Notes: generated by a model from the sequence alone, not told the origin. Positions 54,096 through 63,722 are shown, numbered from the stretch's first letter. The stretch: 64,000 nucleotides of DNA from Sutcliffiella horikoshii (GCF_008180725.1 NZ_VTEV01000004.1:111002-175001); one strand, 5' to 3'. A program made the numbers and translations.

Positions 54096-55349
54096 ATGAA
54101 TGGAGAAAAAACAAAGGGACATCGAATAATCTTCCATGTAGATATGAATAGTTTCTACGCATCTGTTGAAATGGCTTACGACCCATTGCTCAAGGGAAAA
54201 CCTGTAGCAATTGCGGGAAATGTAGAAGAACGAAGAGGCATTATCGTCACTTGTAGCTATGAAGCAAGAGCCTTTGGTGTAAAAACAACGATGCCTCTAT
54301 GGGAGGCAAGACAAAAATGTCCTCAACTTATTGTGCGAAAACCAAACTTTGATAGGTACAGAAAAAGCTCCCAAGCTATGTTTGATCTGTTAAGAGAGTA
54401 TACAGACTTGGTTGAACCGGTTTCGATTGATGAAGGTTACATAGATGTCACAGATTATTCTGGACATTTAACACCCTTACAACTAGCTGAAGAAATCCAG
54501 GTGAGGTTACACAAAGAACTATTATTGCCGTGCAGCATTGGAATTGCACCAAATAAGTTTTTGGCGAAGATGGCTTCAGATATGAAAAAGCCGATGGGAA
54601 TAACTATTTTAAGGAAGAGGGAAATTGCAAATATCTTATGGCCTATGGATGTAGGAGAGATGCATGGTGTCGGGGCCAAGACAGCTGAAAAACTAAAGAC
54701 AATTAATATTACTACAATAGGTGATTTGGCTGAGGGGAATGATTACCAACTAAAACACCTCCTTGGCATGAATGGTGAGAGGTTGAAAAAACGAGCAAAT
54801 GGTGAGGATAATCGCCCAGTTGATCCCGATAGTGTATCTGAATTTAAAAGTATTGGTAACTCGACTACCTTACCAAAAGATTCAGACGATGAACGTTTGT
54901 TAGAAAAGACCATCGAAAAGCTGTCATCTTCCGTGAGTGCAAGAATGAAGAGGAAATCTGTGCTCAGCCATAACATTCAGCTCATGATAAGGTATGGTAT
55001 TCATCATACGGTGACAAGGAGCCGAAAGCTTTCGAATCCAATTGAAGGTGAAAGTGATATCAAAGAAGCTGCCATGTTTTTGCTTAGAAAGCATTGGGAT
55101 GGGGAACCTGTCCGCTTGTTGGGTGTAACTGCTCAAGAACTTGTGGAAAAGGATGATTCCGTTAAACAGCTAGATCTTTTTACGTTTCAAGAGGATGCCA
55201 AAAAAGAGCCGTTGCATAAAACCCTTCAAGATCTAGAAGAAAAATTTGGGAAGGGGATTATAAAAAGGGGGATTAAGAGTAAGAATACTGCAGATGCGGG
55301 CTCAAAAGCTAAAATAACGACTAGTTTTCAGAAGGATTTTTTGGAATAG
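54096..55349 (+). CDS. dinB: DNA polymerase IV (Y-family)
   Basis: This translesion polymerase has 417 residues. Catalytic acidic residues lie in IFHVDMNSFYASVE and VSIDEGYIDVTDYS. The helix-hairpin-helix thumb contains MHGVGAKTAEKLKTINI and the little-finger domain follows (about 240-350). A possible beta-clamp binding peptide (KQLDLFTF) lies in the C-terminal tail, matching the QLxLF pattern. The ATG at 54096 after AGGGTGG is chosen. It corresponds to B. subtilis YqjH by synteny. No LexA box was seen in front of this gene. Confidence 0.94.
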   Translation: MNGEKTKGHRIIFHVDMNSFYASVEMAYDPLLKGKPVAIAGNVEERRGIIVTCSYEARAFGVKTTMPLWEARQKCPQLIVRKPNFDRYRKSSQAMFDLLREYTDLVEPVSIDEGYIDVTDYSGHLTPLQLAEEIQVRLHKELLLPCSIGIAPNKFLAKMASDMKKPMGITILRKREIANILWPMDVGEMHGVGAKTAEKLKTINITTIGDLAEGNDYQLKHLLGMNGERLKKRANGEDNRPVDPDSVSEFKSIGNSTTLPKDSDDERLLEKTIEKLSSSVSARMKRKSVLSHNIQLMIRYGIHHTVTRSRKLSNPIEGESDIKEAAMFLLRKHWDGEPVRLLGVTAQELVEKDDSVKQLDLFTFQEDAKKEPLHKTLQDLEEKFGKGIIKRGIKSKNTADAGSKAKITTSFQKDFLE

Positions 55350-55356
55350 TAGTTTC

Positions 55357-55390
55357 AAACCTGTAAACCATATTGGTTTGCAGGTTTTTT
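55357..55390 (+). terminator. Terminator after dinB
   Basis: Stem AAACCTGTAAACCA / TGGTTTGCAGGTTT with one mismatch and a short TAT loop region, then TTT. Confidence 0.9.
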
Positions 55391-55419
55391 ATGTCAAATA
55401 AATATCGCTTTGTAACACC

Positions 55420-55546
55420 GCTGCTGATTTCCGCAAATGGCTTCGCTTTCCGCGGGGCGACCTTGAGCCACCTCACAACGCTTGGGGGTCTCAACAATGT
55501 CGCTCCTCCCCCGCAGGAGTCTACGCCTTTTGCTCCAATCAGCAGC
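55420..55546 (-). repeat. ~130 bp palindromic intergenic element, copy E
   Basis: The ends GCTGCTGATT and AATCAGCAGC are perfectly inverted. The core is more diverged than copies A-D but keeps GGCTTCGCTTTCCGCGGGGC and GGGGGTCTC. Orientation is as in copy D. It lies between dinB and yunB. Confidence 0.8.
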
Positions 55547-55651
55547 TAGAAAACTTATAATATCACAGTCCACTTTAACAGAGACTATTAAAAAAATGAT
55601 TAATAATCTGTCCAACAATCTTATATATATATGGGGAGGAGGATTGCAACT

Positions 55652-56449
55652 ATGAGGAGAATGCGTCGGACTTCCCTATTGAAAAGTGGGCCACTGCCAA
55701 TAAAGTACGTGTTTTTAATTACATTTATATTGTTTAATATTTTGACGGTTTTTAGTTTGATTATCATCAATAAAAACCTGGAACCGAGTTTAAGGAGTAT
55801 AGCAGAAACGAAAGCCCGTCAAATTGCAACCCAAGCTATTAATGATGCCGTATCAAAGAAGATTGCAAACAGTCTAAATCCAGAGGAATTAATTATCGTA
55901 TTAAATGAAGGTACAGATCATGTAGCTTTTAGTACAAATCATAAAGTAGTCAACACGGTGATTTCTGAAACTACGTTACGAGTTCAAAGGTATTTGGATT
56001 TCCTTGAAGAAGGCAATCTGGAAGGAATGGAATCATATAAAAATGATTTGAACATAGATTACGAAGAATCAAAAAAGCAGAATGGGATCGTTTATAAGGT
56101 TCCGTTGGGGATGGCGACTAAAACGACCCTTTTTTCCAATCTTGGACCCAAAATACCGGTGCGGTTTGAGATACTTGGTGATGTTATCTCGAATGTGGAA
56201 ACGAAAGTGATTGAAACAGGAATAAATAATACAGTTATAGAGGTCTATGTAAATGTGAGTGTGAAGATGAACATCATCATTCCGTTAGTCGAACAGCCAA
56301 TGGAGATAAATAACTCTGTTAAAATAGGAGATCTGGTGATTCCAGGAAAAGTTCCGATGTATTATCATGAAAGTGGAAGCGGTGGTGGAGGAGTTGCACC
56401 AGTTATTATCCCTGAGATTCCAGTAGAAGAACAAAAGAATAATAACTGA
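55652..56449 (+). CDS. yunB: Sporulation protein YunB
   Basis: YunB is a sporulation protein made in the mother cell in B. subtilis. The 265 residues begin with a basic segment (MRRMRRTSLLKSGPLPIKY), one transmembrane helix (VFLITFILFNILTVFSLIIINK), then the YunB domain: ARQIATQAINDAVSK, VPLGMATKTTLFSNLGPKIPVRFEILGDVISNVET and YVNVSVKMNIIIPL. A Gly-rich tail (GSGGGGVAP) follows. The ATG at 55652 is used because an ATG at 55631 overlaps the GGGGAGGAGG ribosome site. No sigma-E promoter was identified with confidence. Confidence 0.9.
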   Translation: MRRMRRTSLLKSGPLPIKYVFLITFILFNILTVFSLIIINKNLEPSLRSIAETKARQIATQAINDAVSKKIANSLNPEELIIVLNEGTDHVAFSTNHKVVNTVISETTLRVQRYLDFLEEGNLEGMESYKNDLNIDYEESKKQNGIVYKVPLGMATKTTLFSNLGPKIPVRFEILGDVISNVETKVIETGINNTVIEVYVNVSVKMNIIIPLVEQPMEINNSVKIGDLVIPGKVPMYYHESGSGGGGVAPVIIPEIPVEEQKNNN

Positions 56450-56647
56450 TTAACCTGGTCCTGTGATGTTCGATTGCAGGGCTTTTTTAAATTTTGTTGG
56501 CTTTTTCAGGTAGTCAACGACATCTTCTTTACAGACATCTACTACGGAGCTGATTATATCCAAGTCATTAGTAACTTTATAATGAATCATTCTTTTTGCA
56601 ATTTTAAGGGCAGTTTCCTTGGTTATAGTAGAAGAATCAGGATTCAT
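56450..56647 (-). CDS. Hypothetical 65-residue protein, second gene of SOS operon
   Basis: A small soluble, Lys-rich protein I do not recognise. Visible features are two predicted helices (TKETALKIAKRMIHYKV and LDIISSVVDVCKEDVVDYLKK) and a basic tail. Its start overlaps the end of the upstream small membrane protein gene by 11 bases on the minus strand, so the two are translationally coupled and probably share the LexA-controlled promoter. It converges directly on yunB with no space between the stop codons. Confidence 0.65.
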   Translation of the reverse strand: MNPDSSTITKETALKIAKRMIHYKVTNDLDIISSVVDVCKEDVVDYLKKPTKFKKALQSNITGPG

Positions 56648-56843
56648 GATGAGTCTCTTCGTAGTTATTGATTACATTTTTCATACCAGGGATTGCAATC
56701 AAACTAAGGGAAGTCATCAAGCTAAGCATGAACATTGGGGCATTGCTTGTCTTATCTGTCATCATGACATAAAAAAGAATGGCAAAACCGGAAACAGCCA
56801 ATAGCTTCAAAATAACGTAGAAAGATTTTTGGATTAATTTCAT
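56637..56843 (-). CDS. Small two-helix membrane protein under a LexA-type promoter
   Basis: 68 residues with helix 1 VILKLLAVSGFAILFYVMM (about 9-28), a short loop with DKTSNAP, helix 2 FMLSLMTSLSLIAIPGM (about 36-54), and a polar tail NNYEETHHES. The ATG at 56843 has GAGGTGAT upstream; a longer frame would include the operator DNA. Not recognised as a known family. SOS-induced small membrane proteins in other bacteria act as division inhibitors (SidA) or toxins (TisB), but no similarity to those is claimed. Confidence 0.7.
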   Translation of the reverse strand: MKLIQKSFYVILKLLAVSGFAILFYVMMTDKTSNAPMFMLSLMTSLSLIAIPGMKNVINNYEETHHES

Positions 56844-56865
56844 TAGTATCACCTCATTAGTTTTT

Positions 56866-56915
56866 AGAACGTTTGTTCTGTTTTTATTATAATCGAACAG
56901 ACGTTCTAAACGCAA
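56866..56915 (-). promoter_or_regulatory. SOS promoter with two LexA boxes
   Basis: On the minus strand the -35 is TTGCGT (56910-56915), then an 18-base spacer containing one LexA box, then -10 TATAAT (56886-56891), then a second box. Box 1, CGAACAGACGTTCT on the plus strand (56894-56907), matches the Bacillus SOS consensus CGAACRNRYGTTYC at all but the last base. Box 2, AGAACGTTTGTTCT (56866-56879), keeps the GAAC-N4-GTTC core. Both flank the -10 element. Confidence 0.8.
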
Positions 56916-56923
56916 GCGTTTTA

Positions 56924-56955
56924 TTCAAAAAAAATAACACCGTGAAGTGTTATTT
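56924..56955 (-). terminator. Terminator of the HAD hydrolase gene
   Basis: On the minus strand, AAATAACAC / GTGTTATTT with loop TTCACG is followed by TTTTTGAA. The stem includes the gene's stop codon. Confidence 0.8.
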
Positions 56956-57786
56956 TAAAAAGGACTTATCTAAAAACATCGAGAGCTCTGTTAATCCTGA
57001 GACTGTATAGGTTGCTTCACTTTCTTTAAATAGGTCAAAAGGATCGATGCATATAGTTTTACAACCTAATATTGCGGCCGGAAGAATCTCGTTTATATAG
57101 TTATCCCCTATGCTCAGCATTTGGCTGTAAGGAACATGGTGTTGTTGAGATATGTATAAAAGGCGATCTGCTGTATTTACCGGTTTATTGGCTTCATAGA
57201 TTTTATCATGGAAGTAAGAAGTGAATCCAAGTTTCTTCAATATGACATCGCTGTCAGTTTGCGGGCTATTGGTCATAAGAACTAATATAAATTTTTTATG
57301 GAGTTTTTCTAATACAGTAGCAAACTCTGCTAATGGTTCTAACAGGAAATCATCTGTCATCATATGTTCTCTTGTTTGAAGAAATGCCGCATATGCTTCC
57401 TCGCTGCTTAATCCGTAGTGCTTGGCAATGGAAACCGGTACCCACCATAGATCTCCGATACTTAGCATATCAAATAGGTCAAATTGAAGAATGTCAGGAT
57501 AGTAAGAAGTAAGTACTGTTTGTGATACTTCCACTCCATCCCAAGTCCAGCCTTTAGATACCTTGCCATCAAAATGTGCTAGAATTAGATCCTTTTTAGC
57601 ATCATACACCCTACCCATCTTAAGCGTATGTGTACCTGCTTCAATAGCTTTATAGTCTTCTTCAAACTTGGGCTGTACTTCCGCAGGCAATTTATTTTTG
57701 AGAAGATCGGCATAATACTGAAAGTGATGAGTGTCCTCATAAAGAGTACCGTCCAGATCAAATACGATTGTAGAAATGTTATCCAT
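56950..57786 (-). CDS. HAD-superfamily hydrolase
   Basis: This is a haloacid-dehalogenase-like phosphatase of 278 residues. Motif I is FDLDGTLYED (nucleophile D10, general acid D12), motif II MTNSPQ (Thr/Asn-Ser), then a Lys in the KPVNTADRLL region, and motif III/IV SIGDNYINEILPA. A large helical cap (about 20-170) is inserted after motif I. The ATG at 57786 is taken because the ATG at 57795 sits only one base after GGAG. The substrate is unknown. Divergent from rnz. Confidence 0.87.
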   Translation of the reverse strand: MDNISTIVFDLDGTLYEDTHHFQYYADLLKNKLPAEVQPKFEEDYKAIEAGTHTLKMGRVYDAKKDLILAHFDGKVSKGWTWDGVEVSQTVLTSYYPDILQFDLFDMLSIGDLWWVPVSIAKHYGLSSEEAYAAFLQTREHMMTDDFLLEPLAEFATVLEKLHKKFILVLMTNSPQTDSDVILKKLGFTSYFHDKIYEANKPVNTADRLLYISQQHHVPYSQMLSIGDNYINEILPAAILGCKTICIDPFDLFKESEATYTVSGLTELSMFLDKSFLK

Positions 57787-57893
57787 AGCATCCATTCTCC
57801 TTTTTGCGTGATACTATCATTGTACTATATTCATGGATAGTATTATGGAAATTTTCATTTTTGAGTATAATGGAACAAGAGGAGCGGATGAAT

Positions 57894-58814
57894 ATGAAAC
57901 TAACTTTTTTAGGTACAGGTTCTGGTGTTCCTGCAAAGCACCGAAATGTATCTTCGCTGGCATTACATATAGATGATAAAGAGGGTTCTGTGTGGCTCTT
58001 TGATTGTGGGGAAGCAACACAGCACCAAATTTTACATACATCATTAAAACCAAGAAAGATTTCAAAAATATTTATCACCCACTTACACGGAGATCATATC
58101 TTTGGCTTGCCGGGACTGTTGAGCAGCCGTTCTTTTCAAGGTGGGGAAACACCGTTGACGGTTTATGGACCGGTGGGGATAAAAGAGTATATAGAAACTT
58201 CTTTGCGTGTAAGTATGACGCATGTGAAGTATCCCATAGTAATTGAAGAGTTTGAAGAAGATGGATTATTTTTGGAAGAAGAGGACTTCACCATAATTGG
58301 GAAATTACTTGTCCACGGAATTGCTTCCTTTGGCTTTCGAATCGTTCAAAAAGATTTGCCTGGGGCTTTATTGATGGATAAGGTCAAGCAAAGCAATATT
58401 CCTTCTGGCCCACACCTCCAAGAACTGAAAGAGGGAAAAAGCGTCACCCTTTCTGACGGCAGAATAGTTGAAGGAAATGATTATATCGGCCCTCCTAAAA
58501 AGGGGAAGGTGATTACCATATTGGGGGATACAAGGTATACTCCTGTTGCTGTTGAGCTAGCGGAAGCTGCGGATGTTCTAATTCATGAAGCAACTTTTGC
58601 AGCAAAGGACGAATTGCTTGCAAAAGAGTATTTTCATTCCACTACGGTACAGGCTGCAACTGTAGCTAGGGAGGCCGGTGCATCGCAATTATTGCTTACT
58701 CATATAAGTGCTAGATATCAGAAAGAGGATGTTCTCTCTTTAATGGAAGAGGCAAAAGAGATATTTTCTAACACGGTAGTGGTAAATGATTTTGATGAAA
58801 TTACTATAAAATAA
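57894..58814 (+). CDS. rnz: Ribonuclease Z
   Basis: RNase Z removes 3' trailers from tRNA precursors lacking an encoded CCA. The 306 residues form a metallo-beta-lactamase fold with the zinc motif H63-L-H65-G-D67-H68, the exosite arm region (about 145-195, [19 protein letters not shown]), and later [14 protein letters not shown] and LLTHISARY. The ATG at 57894 is 9 bases after GGAG; ATG 57888 is too close. Synteny matches B. subtilis yqjK. Confidence 0.95.
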   Translation: MKLTFLGTGSGVPAKHRNVSSLALHIDDKEGSVWLFDCGEATQHQILHTSLKPRKISKIFITHLHGDHIFGLPGLLSSRSFQGGETPLTVYGPVGIKEYIETSLRVSMTHVKYPIVIEEFEEDGLFLEEEDFTIIGKLLVHGIASFGFRIVQKDLPGALLMDKVKQSNIPSGPHLQELKEGKSVTLSDGRIVEGNDYIGPPKKGKVITILGDTRYTPVAVELAEAADVLIHEATFAAKDELLAKEYFHSTTVQAATVAREAGASQLLLTHISARYQKEDVLSLMEEAKEIFSNTVVVNDFDEITIK

Positions 58815-58829
58815 ATTTTTGTTATAAGG

Positions 58830-58858
58830 ACGGTTACTTTCGAGGTAATCGTTTTTTT
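58830..58858 (+). terminator. Terminator after rnz
   Basis: Stem ACGGTTAC / GTAATCGT with one G-T pair, followed by T7. Confidence 0.85.
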
Positions 58859-58859
58859 A

Positions 58860-59137
58860 GTTGTTTTATTACAATTAAATTACAATTGTTACAGAGGGTG
58901 AAAAATCCATCATTTGCCTGGATGATTTTAGGTGGGTTAAAACTTCAATTAGTGTGTCCCTACCCTTTAGGTCAATTAGTGTGACAAGAGGAAATACAGT
59001 GCGAATGTAGTTGCAGTAGATAGGTATTCTATAGGGAATCCAGGTTTGCAATTATAGCTATTTCACTTAACTTTAAAGGTGTTGTAACAATGGATGGATA
59101 GTGTATTGGTACAATATTACATATAAGGTAAGGAGGA
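58860..59137. other. Intergenic region without recognised gene
   Basis: This stretch is AT-rich and has no ORF with a ribosome site. A short direct repeat TCAATTAGTGTG occurs at about 58946 and 58972. No promoter was assigned with confidence. Confidence 0.4.
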
Positions 59138-59143
59138 GTGAAA

Positions 59144-59842
59144 ATGGCTAAAGAAATTGTCAATAATGAAGATCTCTTTCAAATGTTAGACGGACTTTTA
59201 CGCGAGCCTAGAGCTTTTTGGAATGACTTTTATGAGGACAGAACTAAGGAGATCCCATTTTTCCAAGTGAAAGGTCCAGATGAAAATCTAGTATCCTATT
59301 TTGAAAAAGGTTTGCTACCTAAACGAGTATTAGAGATAGGATGTGGACCAGGAAGGAATGCAATATATCTAGCAAAAAAGGGCTGTGCGGTAGACGCAAT
59401 AGATATTTCGGAAAATGCATTGTCCTGGGCCAAAGAACGTGCCCTTTCTGAAAATGTGTCTATTAATTTTCAACAATCCTCTCTTTTTGAGTATGAAGTT
59501 GAACCTCATACTTATGATTTTATCTATGATTGCGGATTGTTCCATCATCTTGCTCCTCATCGCCGATTGAGCTATATAGAAACGATAACAAAAGCTCTTA
59601 AAAAAGGCGGTCATTTTGGTTTGGTCTGTTTTAATACAAAAGGTGCAACAGTAACTTCTGACTGGGATGTTTATGCACAAAGAAGCATGAACGGAGGAAT
59701 CGGCTATTCAGAAGAAAGATTGAAGCGTATTTTCATGGGAGACTTTAATATTTTAGAATTTAGGGAAATGGTAAAGGTTTCGCAGCCGGCTGAAATGTTT
59801 GGTGAGGACTTTTTATGGACGAGTTTGATGAAGGTCAAATAG
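59144..59842 (+). CDS. Class I SAM-dependent methyltransferase
   Basis: 232 residues with the Rossmann methyltransferase fold: motif I VLEIGCGPGRNAIYLAKKG (about 64-82), acidic end of strand 2 in VDAIDISENAL, motif IV YDFIYDCGLFHHLAPHRR and motif VI LKKGGHFGLVCFNTKG. The N-terminal piece REPRAFWNDFYEDRTKEIPFF resembles TehB-like/thiopurine-type methyltransferases. The ATG at 59144 follows AAGGAGG. The substrate is unknown and the gene stands alone. Confidence 0.85.
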   Translation: MAKEIVNNEDLFQMLDGLLREPRAFWNDFYEDRTKEIPFFQVKGPDENLVSYFEKGLLPKRVLEIGCGPGRNAIYLAKKGCAVDAIDISENALSWAKERALSENVSINFQQSSLFEYEVEPHTYDFIYDCGLFHHLAPHRRLSYIETITKALKKGGHFGLVCFNTKGATVTSDWDVYAQRSMNGGIGYSEERLKRIFMGDFNILEFREMVKVSQPAEMFGEDFLWTSLMKVK

Positions 59843-59936
59843 GTTCATCCATTAAAAAGGTTGGCATGTGAAAGAGAATGAAACTTAATCTATTCTTAAA
59901 CGTAAATTACATAGGTAGAAGTATGGGGGGATTATT

Positions 59937-60878
59937 TTGTTCACGGATATAAACCAAGAGTTATTAGAAGTTAAAGACAACTTGCGTAAGAAAGCAAAGT
60001 ACGAAGAACATATGGAAAGATTGAATACATACTTGACAGAAGAAAAGCGGAAAAGAAGTCAGTTAAAGGCACTGTTGGAAAAAGAAGAAGAGGATGTGGC
60101 TCGGCTTGAACGTTTTACACTTACAAGTGTTTTCTACTCCTTGACTGGCAAAAAGTTGGAGAAGCTCGATCAAGAACAAAAAGAAGTACTTTCCGCAAAA
60201 CTAAAATATACGGAAGCGGTTGAGACTATAGAGGACGTAGAAGGTGAACTGGCAGAGTTTCAAGCGCTTTTAGCACCCATTGCTAACTCTCCTATCAGAT
60301 ACGAGAAGATTATTCGCGAAAAAGAAAAGCTGATTCATGACTCCAATTCCGTTTGGAGTGTAAAATTATTTGACTTGGCAGATAAAGAGGCGGACCTGCA
60401 ATCAAATTTAAATGAATACAAGGAAGCGATTGATGCCGGGCAATTGGCATTGCATGCTTTGGAGCGAGCGTTATCTTCATTAGATTCTGCAAAAGGCTGG
60501 TCCACATTTGATATGTTCGGCGGCGGAATGGTATCCACTGCGATGAAGCATAGCCGCTTGGATGAAGCCAAAGCGCATATTCATCAAGCACAAAATAAGC
60601 TACGAGTTTTCCAAGATGAATTACTTGATATCAAACACCACTTTGATTCCACGATTGAAGTAGGTGGAATGCTGACTTTTGCTGATTACTTCTTTGACGG
60701 GCTGATCGTGGACTGGATGGTGCATGGAAAAATTACGGAAAGCTATGATCAAACATCTCAAATTATCGGAAGAGTTTCTAGGTTGCTTGGAAGCTTAAAA
60801 GGTCAGCGAGATCAAATGGAAGAAGAGTTGCTTTCTGTAAAAGAAGAAAAGAAAAACCTGCTTGAGTCTTCAAATTAA
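59937..60878 (+). CDS. Hypothetical coiled-coil protein
   Basis: 313 residues, soluble, mostly helical. Coiled-coil stretches are predicted at about 1-50, 90-180 and 280-313. The middle contains RFTLTSVFYSLTGKKLEKLDQEQ and a Gly-rich patch GWSTFDMFGGGMVSTAMKHSRLDEAKAHI. The start is TTG after GGGGGG. I recall similar Bacillus proteins only as uncharacterised. No signal peptide, membrane span or enzyme motif is seen. Followed by a terminator shared with namA. Confidence 0.75.
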   Translation: MFTDINQELLEVKDNLRKKAKYEEHMERLNTYLTEEKRKRSQLKALLEKEEEDVARLERFTLTSVFYSLTGKKLEKLDQEQKEVLSAKLKYTEAVETIEDVEGELAEFQALLAPIANSPIRYEKIIREKEKLIHDSNSVWSVKLFDLADKEADLQSNLNEYKEAIDAGQLALHALERALSSLDSAKGWSTFDMFGGGMVSTAMKHSRLDEAKAHIHQAQNKLRVFQDELLDIKHHFDSTIEVGGMLTFADYFFDGLIVDWMVHGKITESYDQTSQIIGRVSRLLGSLKGQRDQMEEELLSVKEEKKNLLESSN

Positions 60879-60883
60879 AAGAA

Positions 60884-60915
60884 AGTGGCCACTCTCCGAT
60901 GAGTGGCCGTTTTGA
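60884..60915. terminator. Bidirectional terminator between coiled-coil gene and namA
   Basis: Stem GTGGCCACTC / GAGTGGCC around TCCGAT, with AAA before and TTTT after. Confidence 0.85.
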
Positions 60916-61932
60916 TTACCAAGAACGGTCGTATTGTTTAGGGGACTCAATCTCAAGGCCAAGTTCTTTCGCAGCTGTTCTTGGCCAGTAAGGGTCACGC
61001 AAAAGTTCTCTTGCAACAAAGATTAAATCTGCACGGTTATTTCTTAAAATTTCTTCCGCTTGCAAACCAGAAGTGATCAGTCCAACCGCACCTGTATCAA
61101 TAGCAGCACCGGACTTGATCGTTTCTGCAAAGCCAACCTGGTAGCCTGGGTACACATCAATGGCTGCCGGCACCACCGCACCAGAGCTAACATCGACTAG
61201 GTCTACTCCTTGCTCCTTCATCCATTTTGCATAGGTTACATAGTCATCTGCTGTTAAGCCTTCAGGGTGATAGTCATTAGCTGATACACGGACAAATAAT
61301 GGTCCATCCCATACTTCATTTACACCATTGATGATGTCACGAAGGAAGCGGTAGCGATTTTCTGTACTTCCACCGTATTCATCCTTACGTTTGTTCGTAA
61401 GAGGGGACAGGAATTCATTGATTAAATATCCATGAGCACCGTGAAGTTCAATAATATCAAATCCTGCTTCCTTTGAACGCTTGGCGCCTTCCACAAATGC
61501 AGCGATTGTTTCTTTAATATCATCTTTAGACATTTCCACAGGGGTTTTCATTTTTTCGTTAAATGCCAAAGCAGTTGGTGCATAAATGTCGCCGTCTACC
61601 ATAGCTTTTCTGCCTGCATGAGCAAGCTGGATGGCAGTTTTGGATCCATGGACCTTGATTTGTCTATTTAATTCTTGAAAGCCTTGAATATGTTCGTCGT
61701 TCCAAATTCCAAGGTCTTGTGGAGAAATGCGGCCTTGTGGTTGTACCGCTGTTGCTTCTACCATAATTAGCCCTACTTGGCCTACTGCACGGGATACATA
61801 GTGAGTCATATGCCAATCTTGAACATGTCCATCTTCATTATGACTGGAATACATGCACATCGGAGACATGACAATCCTATTTTTCAGTGTGACGCCTTTT
61901 ACTGTATATGGGGAAAATAATGCTGATTTCAT
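60916..61932 (-). CDS. namA: NADPH dehydrogenase NamA (YqjM), old yellow enzyme family
   Basis: This FMN-dependent ene-reductase reduces alpha,beta-unsaturated carbonyls and nitro compounds. The 338-residue TIM barrel has [10 protein letters not shown] near the start, with the Cys that tunes the flavin in the YqjM subgroup. Also present are [26 protein letters not shown] and [13 protein letters not shown]. The C-terminus [10 protein letters not shown] carries the Arg finger reaching the neighbouring subunit. Ribosome site AGGAGGAATC. Synteny with rnz matches B. subtilis. Confidence 0.95.
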   Translation of the reverse strand: MKSALFSPYTVKGVTLKNRIVMSPMCMYSSHNEDGHVQDWHMTHYVSRAVGQVGLIMVEATAVQPQGRISPQDLGIWNDEHIQGFQELNRQIKVHGSKTAIQLAHAGRKAMVDGDIYAPTALAFNEKMKTPVEMSKDDIKETIAAFVEGAKRSKEAGFDIIELHGAHGYLINEFLSPLTNKRKDEYGGSTENRYRFLRDIINGVNEVWDGPLFVRVSANDYHPEGLTADDYVTYAKWMKEQGVDLVDVSSGAVVPAAIDVYPGYQVGFAETIKSGAAIDTGAVGLITSGLQAEEILRNNRADLIFVARELLRDPYWPRTAAKELGLEIESPKQYDRSW

Positions 61933-62070
61933 AAATGATTCCTCCTATATATTTCGAGTTCCTAAAATATTATATCAAACGTTTTTATTCCCACCAAAAG
62001 ATAGGTGTTCATTTTCTAAAATTAGTAGTATGATAGGAGCAAAATACTACTATCTAGAGGAGGATGGGAG

Positions 62071-63672
62071 ATGCACTGGCAAACGAAAGAGCAGTTGACA
62101 AATCTACTTGTATCCCTTGTCCAGCACGGAAGTGTGACATTATCCGGGGAAGAGAAGCGCTTGGCTTCTTTTATTTATTATCAACTTAATCATCTGGATT
62201 ATTTCCAAGAGAATCCTGGGAATCTGGAGCTTCATCGTATGGAGGATGGGCGTTCTTTTGTAACCGCTTTAGTGAAGCAATCTGAGAAGAAAGAAACGAT
62301 TGTGCTTGTCAGTCATTTTGATGTAGTAGGTGTGGAGGATTATGGTTTCCTAAAGGACTTGGCCTTTCAACCTGTTGAGCTGACTCGGGAACTCGAGAAC
62401 AATGCCGATGCACTTCCTGCTGAAGCAAAGGAACATCTTTTATCAGGAGATTGGTTGTTTGGCAGAGGGGTCATGGATATGAAAGCGGGACTGTCACTGC
62501 AAATGTCTCTCTTGGAAAAAGCGATTGACGAGAAATGGGATGTAAATCTGCTCCTACTGGCTGTCCCAGATGAAGAGGTGAACTCTCAAGGAATGCTTCA
62601 GGCTTTGCCAGCTTTGGCTGATCTAGCTTCCAAGAATGATTTGACTTATAAGGCATGCGTCAATTCGGAACCAATGTTTCAAAAATACCCTGGTGACAAC
62701 AACCTTTATCTTTATACTGGTGCAATCGGTAAATTATTGCCGGGCTTTTTCTGCTACGGAAAAGAAACGCATGTAGGTGAACCGTTGGCGGGCCTTAATG
62801 CTAATTTGATGGTTTCAGAGATTCAAAAATTAATGGAGTGGAATACGGATCTGTGTGAGCAGGTAGGTGCGGAAGTTACACCACCTCCAACTAGCTTGAT
62901 ACAAAAGGATCTAAAAATGGAATATTCCGTGCAGATTCCACACACTGCGGTAACGTTATACAATGTCCTATTTATGGAAAAGTCACTGACGGATTGGGAG
63001 GCAGATTTCCTTCGAATTGCAAAGCAGGCGGCAAAGAATATCAATGAATTTTGCAAAGGGAAAGCGGACCAGTTTAAGCGTTTTACGTCTTTTACCGAAA
63101 TGCCTGTAGACGTAGCGGTTTACACCTATGAAGAAATTCTGGAAAAGGCAAAAGCCATCCATGGAGATCAGGAAATGGTCATGCGAATTTCTTCGGTGAT
63201 TGTATCCAATTTGCATTTAGATGAAAGGGAGCAATCCATCAAAGTTGTGGAAGAAGTAGCCTCGCTCTGTAAGGATTTAGGTCCGATGATTATCTTGTTT
63301 TTTGCACCTCCATATTATCCGGCGGTAGCGACGGATAATAAGGAATTATTGGATTCTGCGCGTCAATTCATTCAGAAGTGGAAAGTAGATTCGGATGTTG
63401 AATTTAATGAGCAGCGCTATTTTTCGGGTTTATGTGATTTGAGTTTCATAGGCAAAGGGGACTTCTCAGCAAAAGATCGTCTGCCATTCAATATTCCGGT
63501 TTACGGGGCGACATACTCCTTACCTTTTGCAGAGATGGAAGCATTGCAGATGCCGGTGTTTAACTTAGGGCCTGTAGGGAAGGATCCTCATCAATGGACA
63601 GAGAGATTGAATGTTAAGTTTTCTTTTGAGGAGTTTCCGCCGATATTGGCTGATTTTGTGAAGAATTTATAA
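62071..63672 (+). CDS. M20 family peptidase, RocB-like
   Basis: 533 residues of the M20 metallopeptidase superfamily, closest in pattern to RocB, an arginine-utilisation protein of uncertain reaction. Motifs are VSHFDVVGVEDYG (His, Asp), GRGVMDMKAGLSLQM (bridging Asp), VPDEEVNSQGM (Glu pair) and VNSEPMF; a Tyr/Pro-rich later part includes FFAPPYYPAVAT. It is longer than typical M20 enzymes, as RocB proteins are. The ATG follows AGAGGAGGATGGGAG. No roc genes are adjacent, so a role in arginine metabolism is only suggested. Confidence 0.85.
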   Translation: MHWQTKEQLTNLLVSLVQHGSVTLSGEEKRLASFIYYQLNHLDYFQENPGNLELHRMEDGRSFVTALVKQSEKKETIVLVSHFDVVGVEDYGFLKDLAFQPVELTRELENNADALPAEAKEHLLSGDWLFGRGVMDMKAGLSLQMSLLEKAIDEKWDVNLLLLAVPDEEVNSQGMLQALPALADLASKNDLTYKACVNSEPMFQKYPGDNNLYLYTGAIGKLLPGFFCYGKETHVGEPLAGLNANLMVSEIQKLMEWNTDLCEQVGAEVTPPPTSLIQKDLKMEYSVQIPHTAVTLYNVLFMEKSLTDWEADFLRIAKQAAKNINEFCKGKADQFKRFTSFTEMPVDVAVYTYEEILEKAKAIHGDQEMVMRISSVIVSNLHLDEREQSIKVVEEVASLCKDLGPMIILFFAPPYYPAVATDNKELLDSARQFIQKWKVDSDVEFNEQRYFSGLCDLSFIGKGDFSAKDRLPFNIPVYGATYSLPFAEMEALQMPVFNLGPVGKDPHQWTERLNVKFSFEEFPPILADFVKNL

Positions 63673-63681
63673 TGATTTGAT

Positions 63682-63722
63682 AGCCTGTTTGGAGAGCGTA
63701 GTCTTCCTGGACAGGCTTTTTT
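63682..63722 (+). terminator. Terminator after the RocB-like gene
   Basis: Stem AGCCTGT / ACAGGCT with additional inner pairing, followed by TTTTTTATT. Confidence 0.8.
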
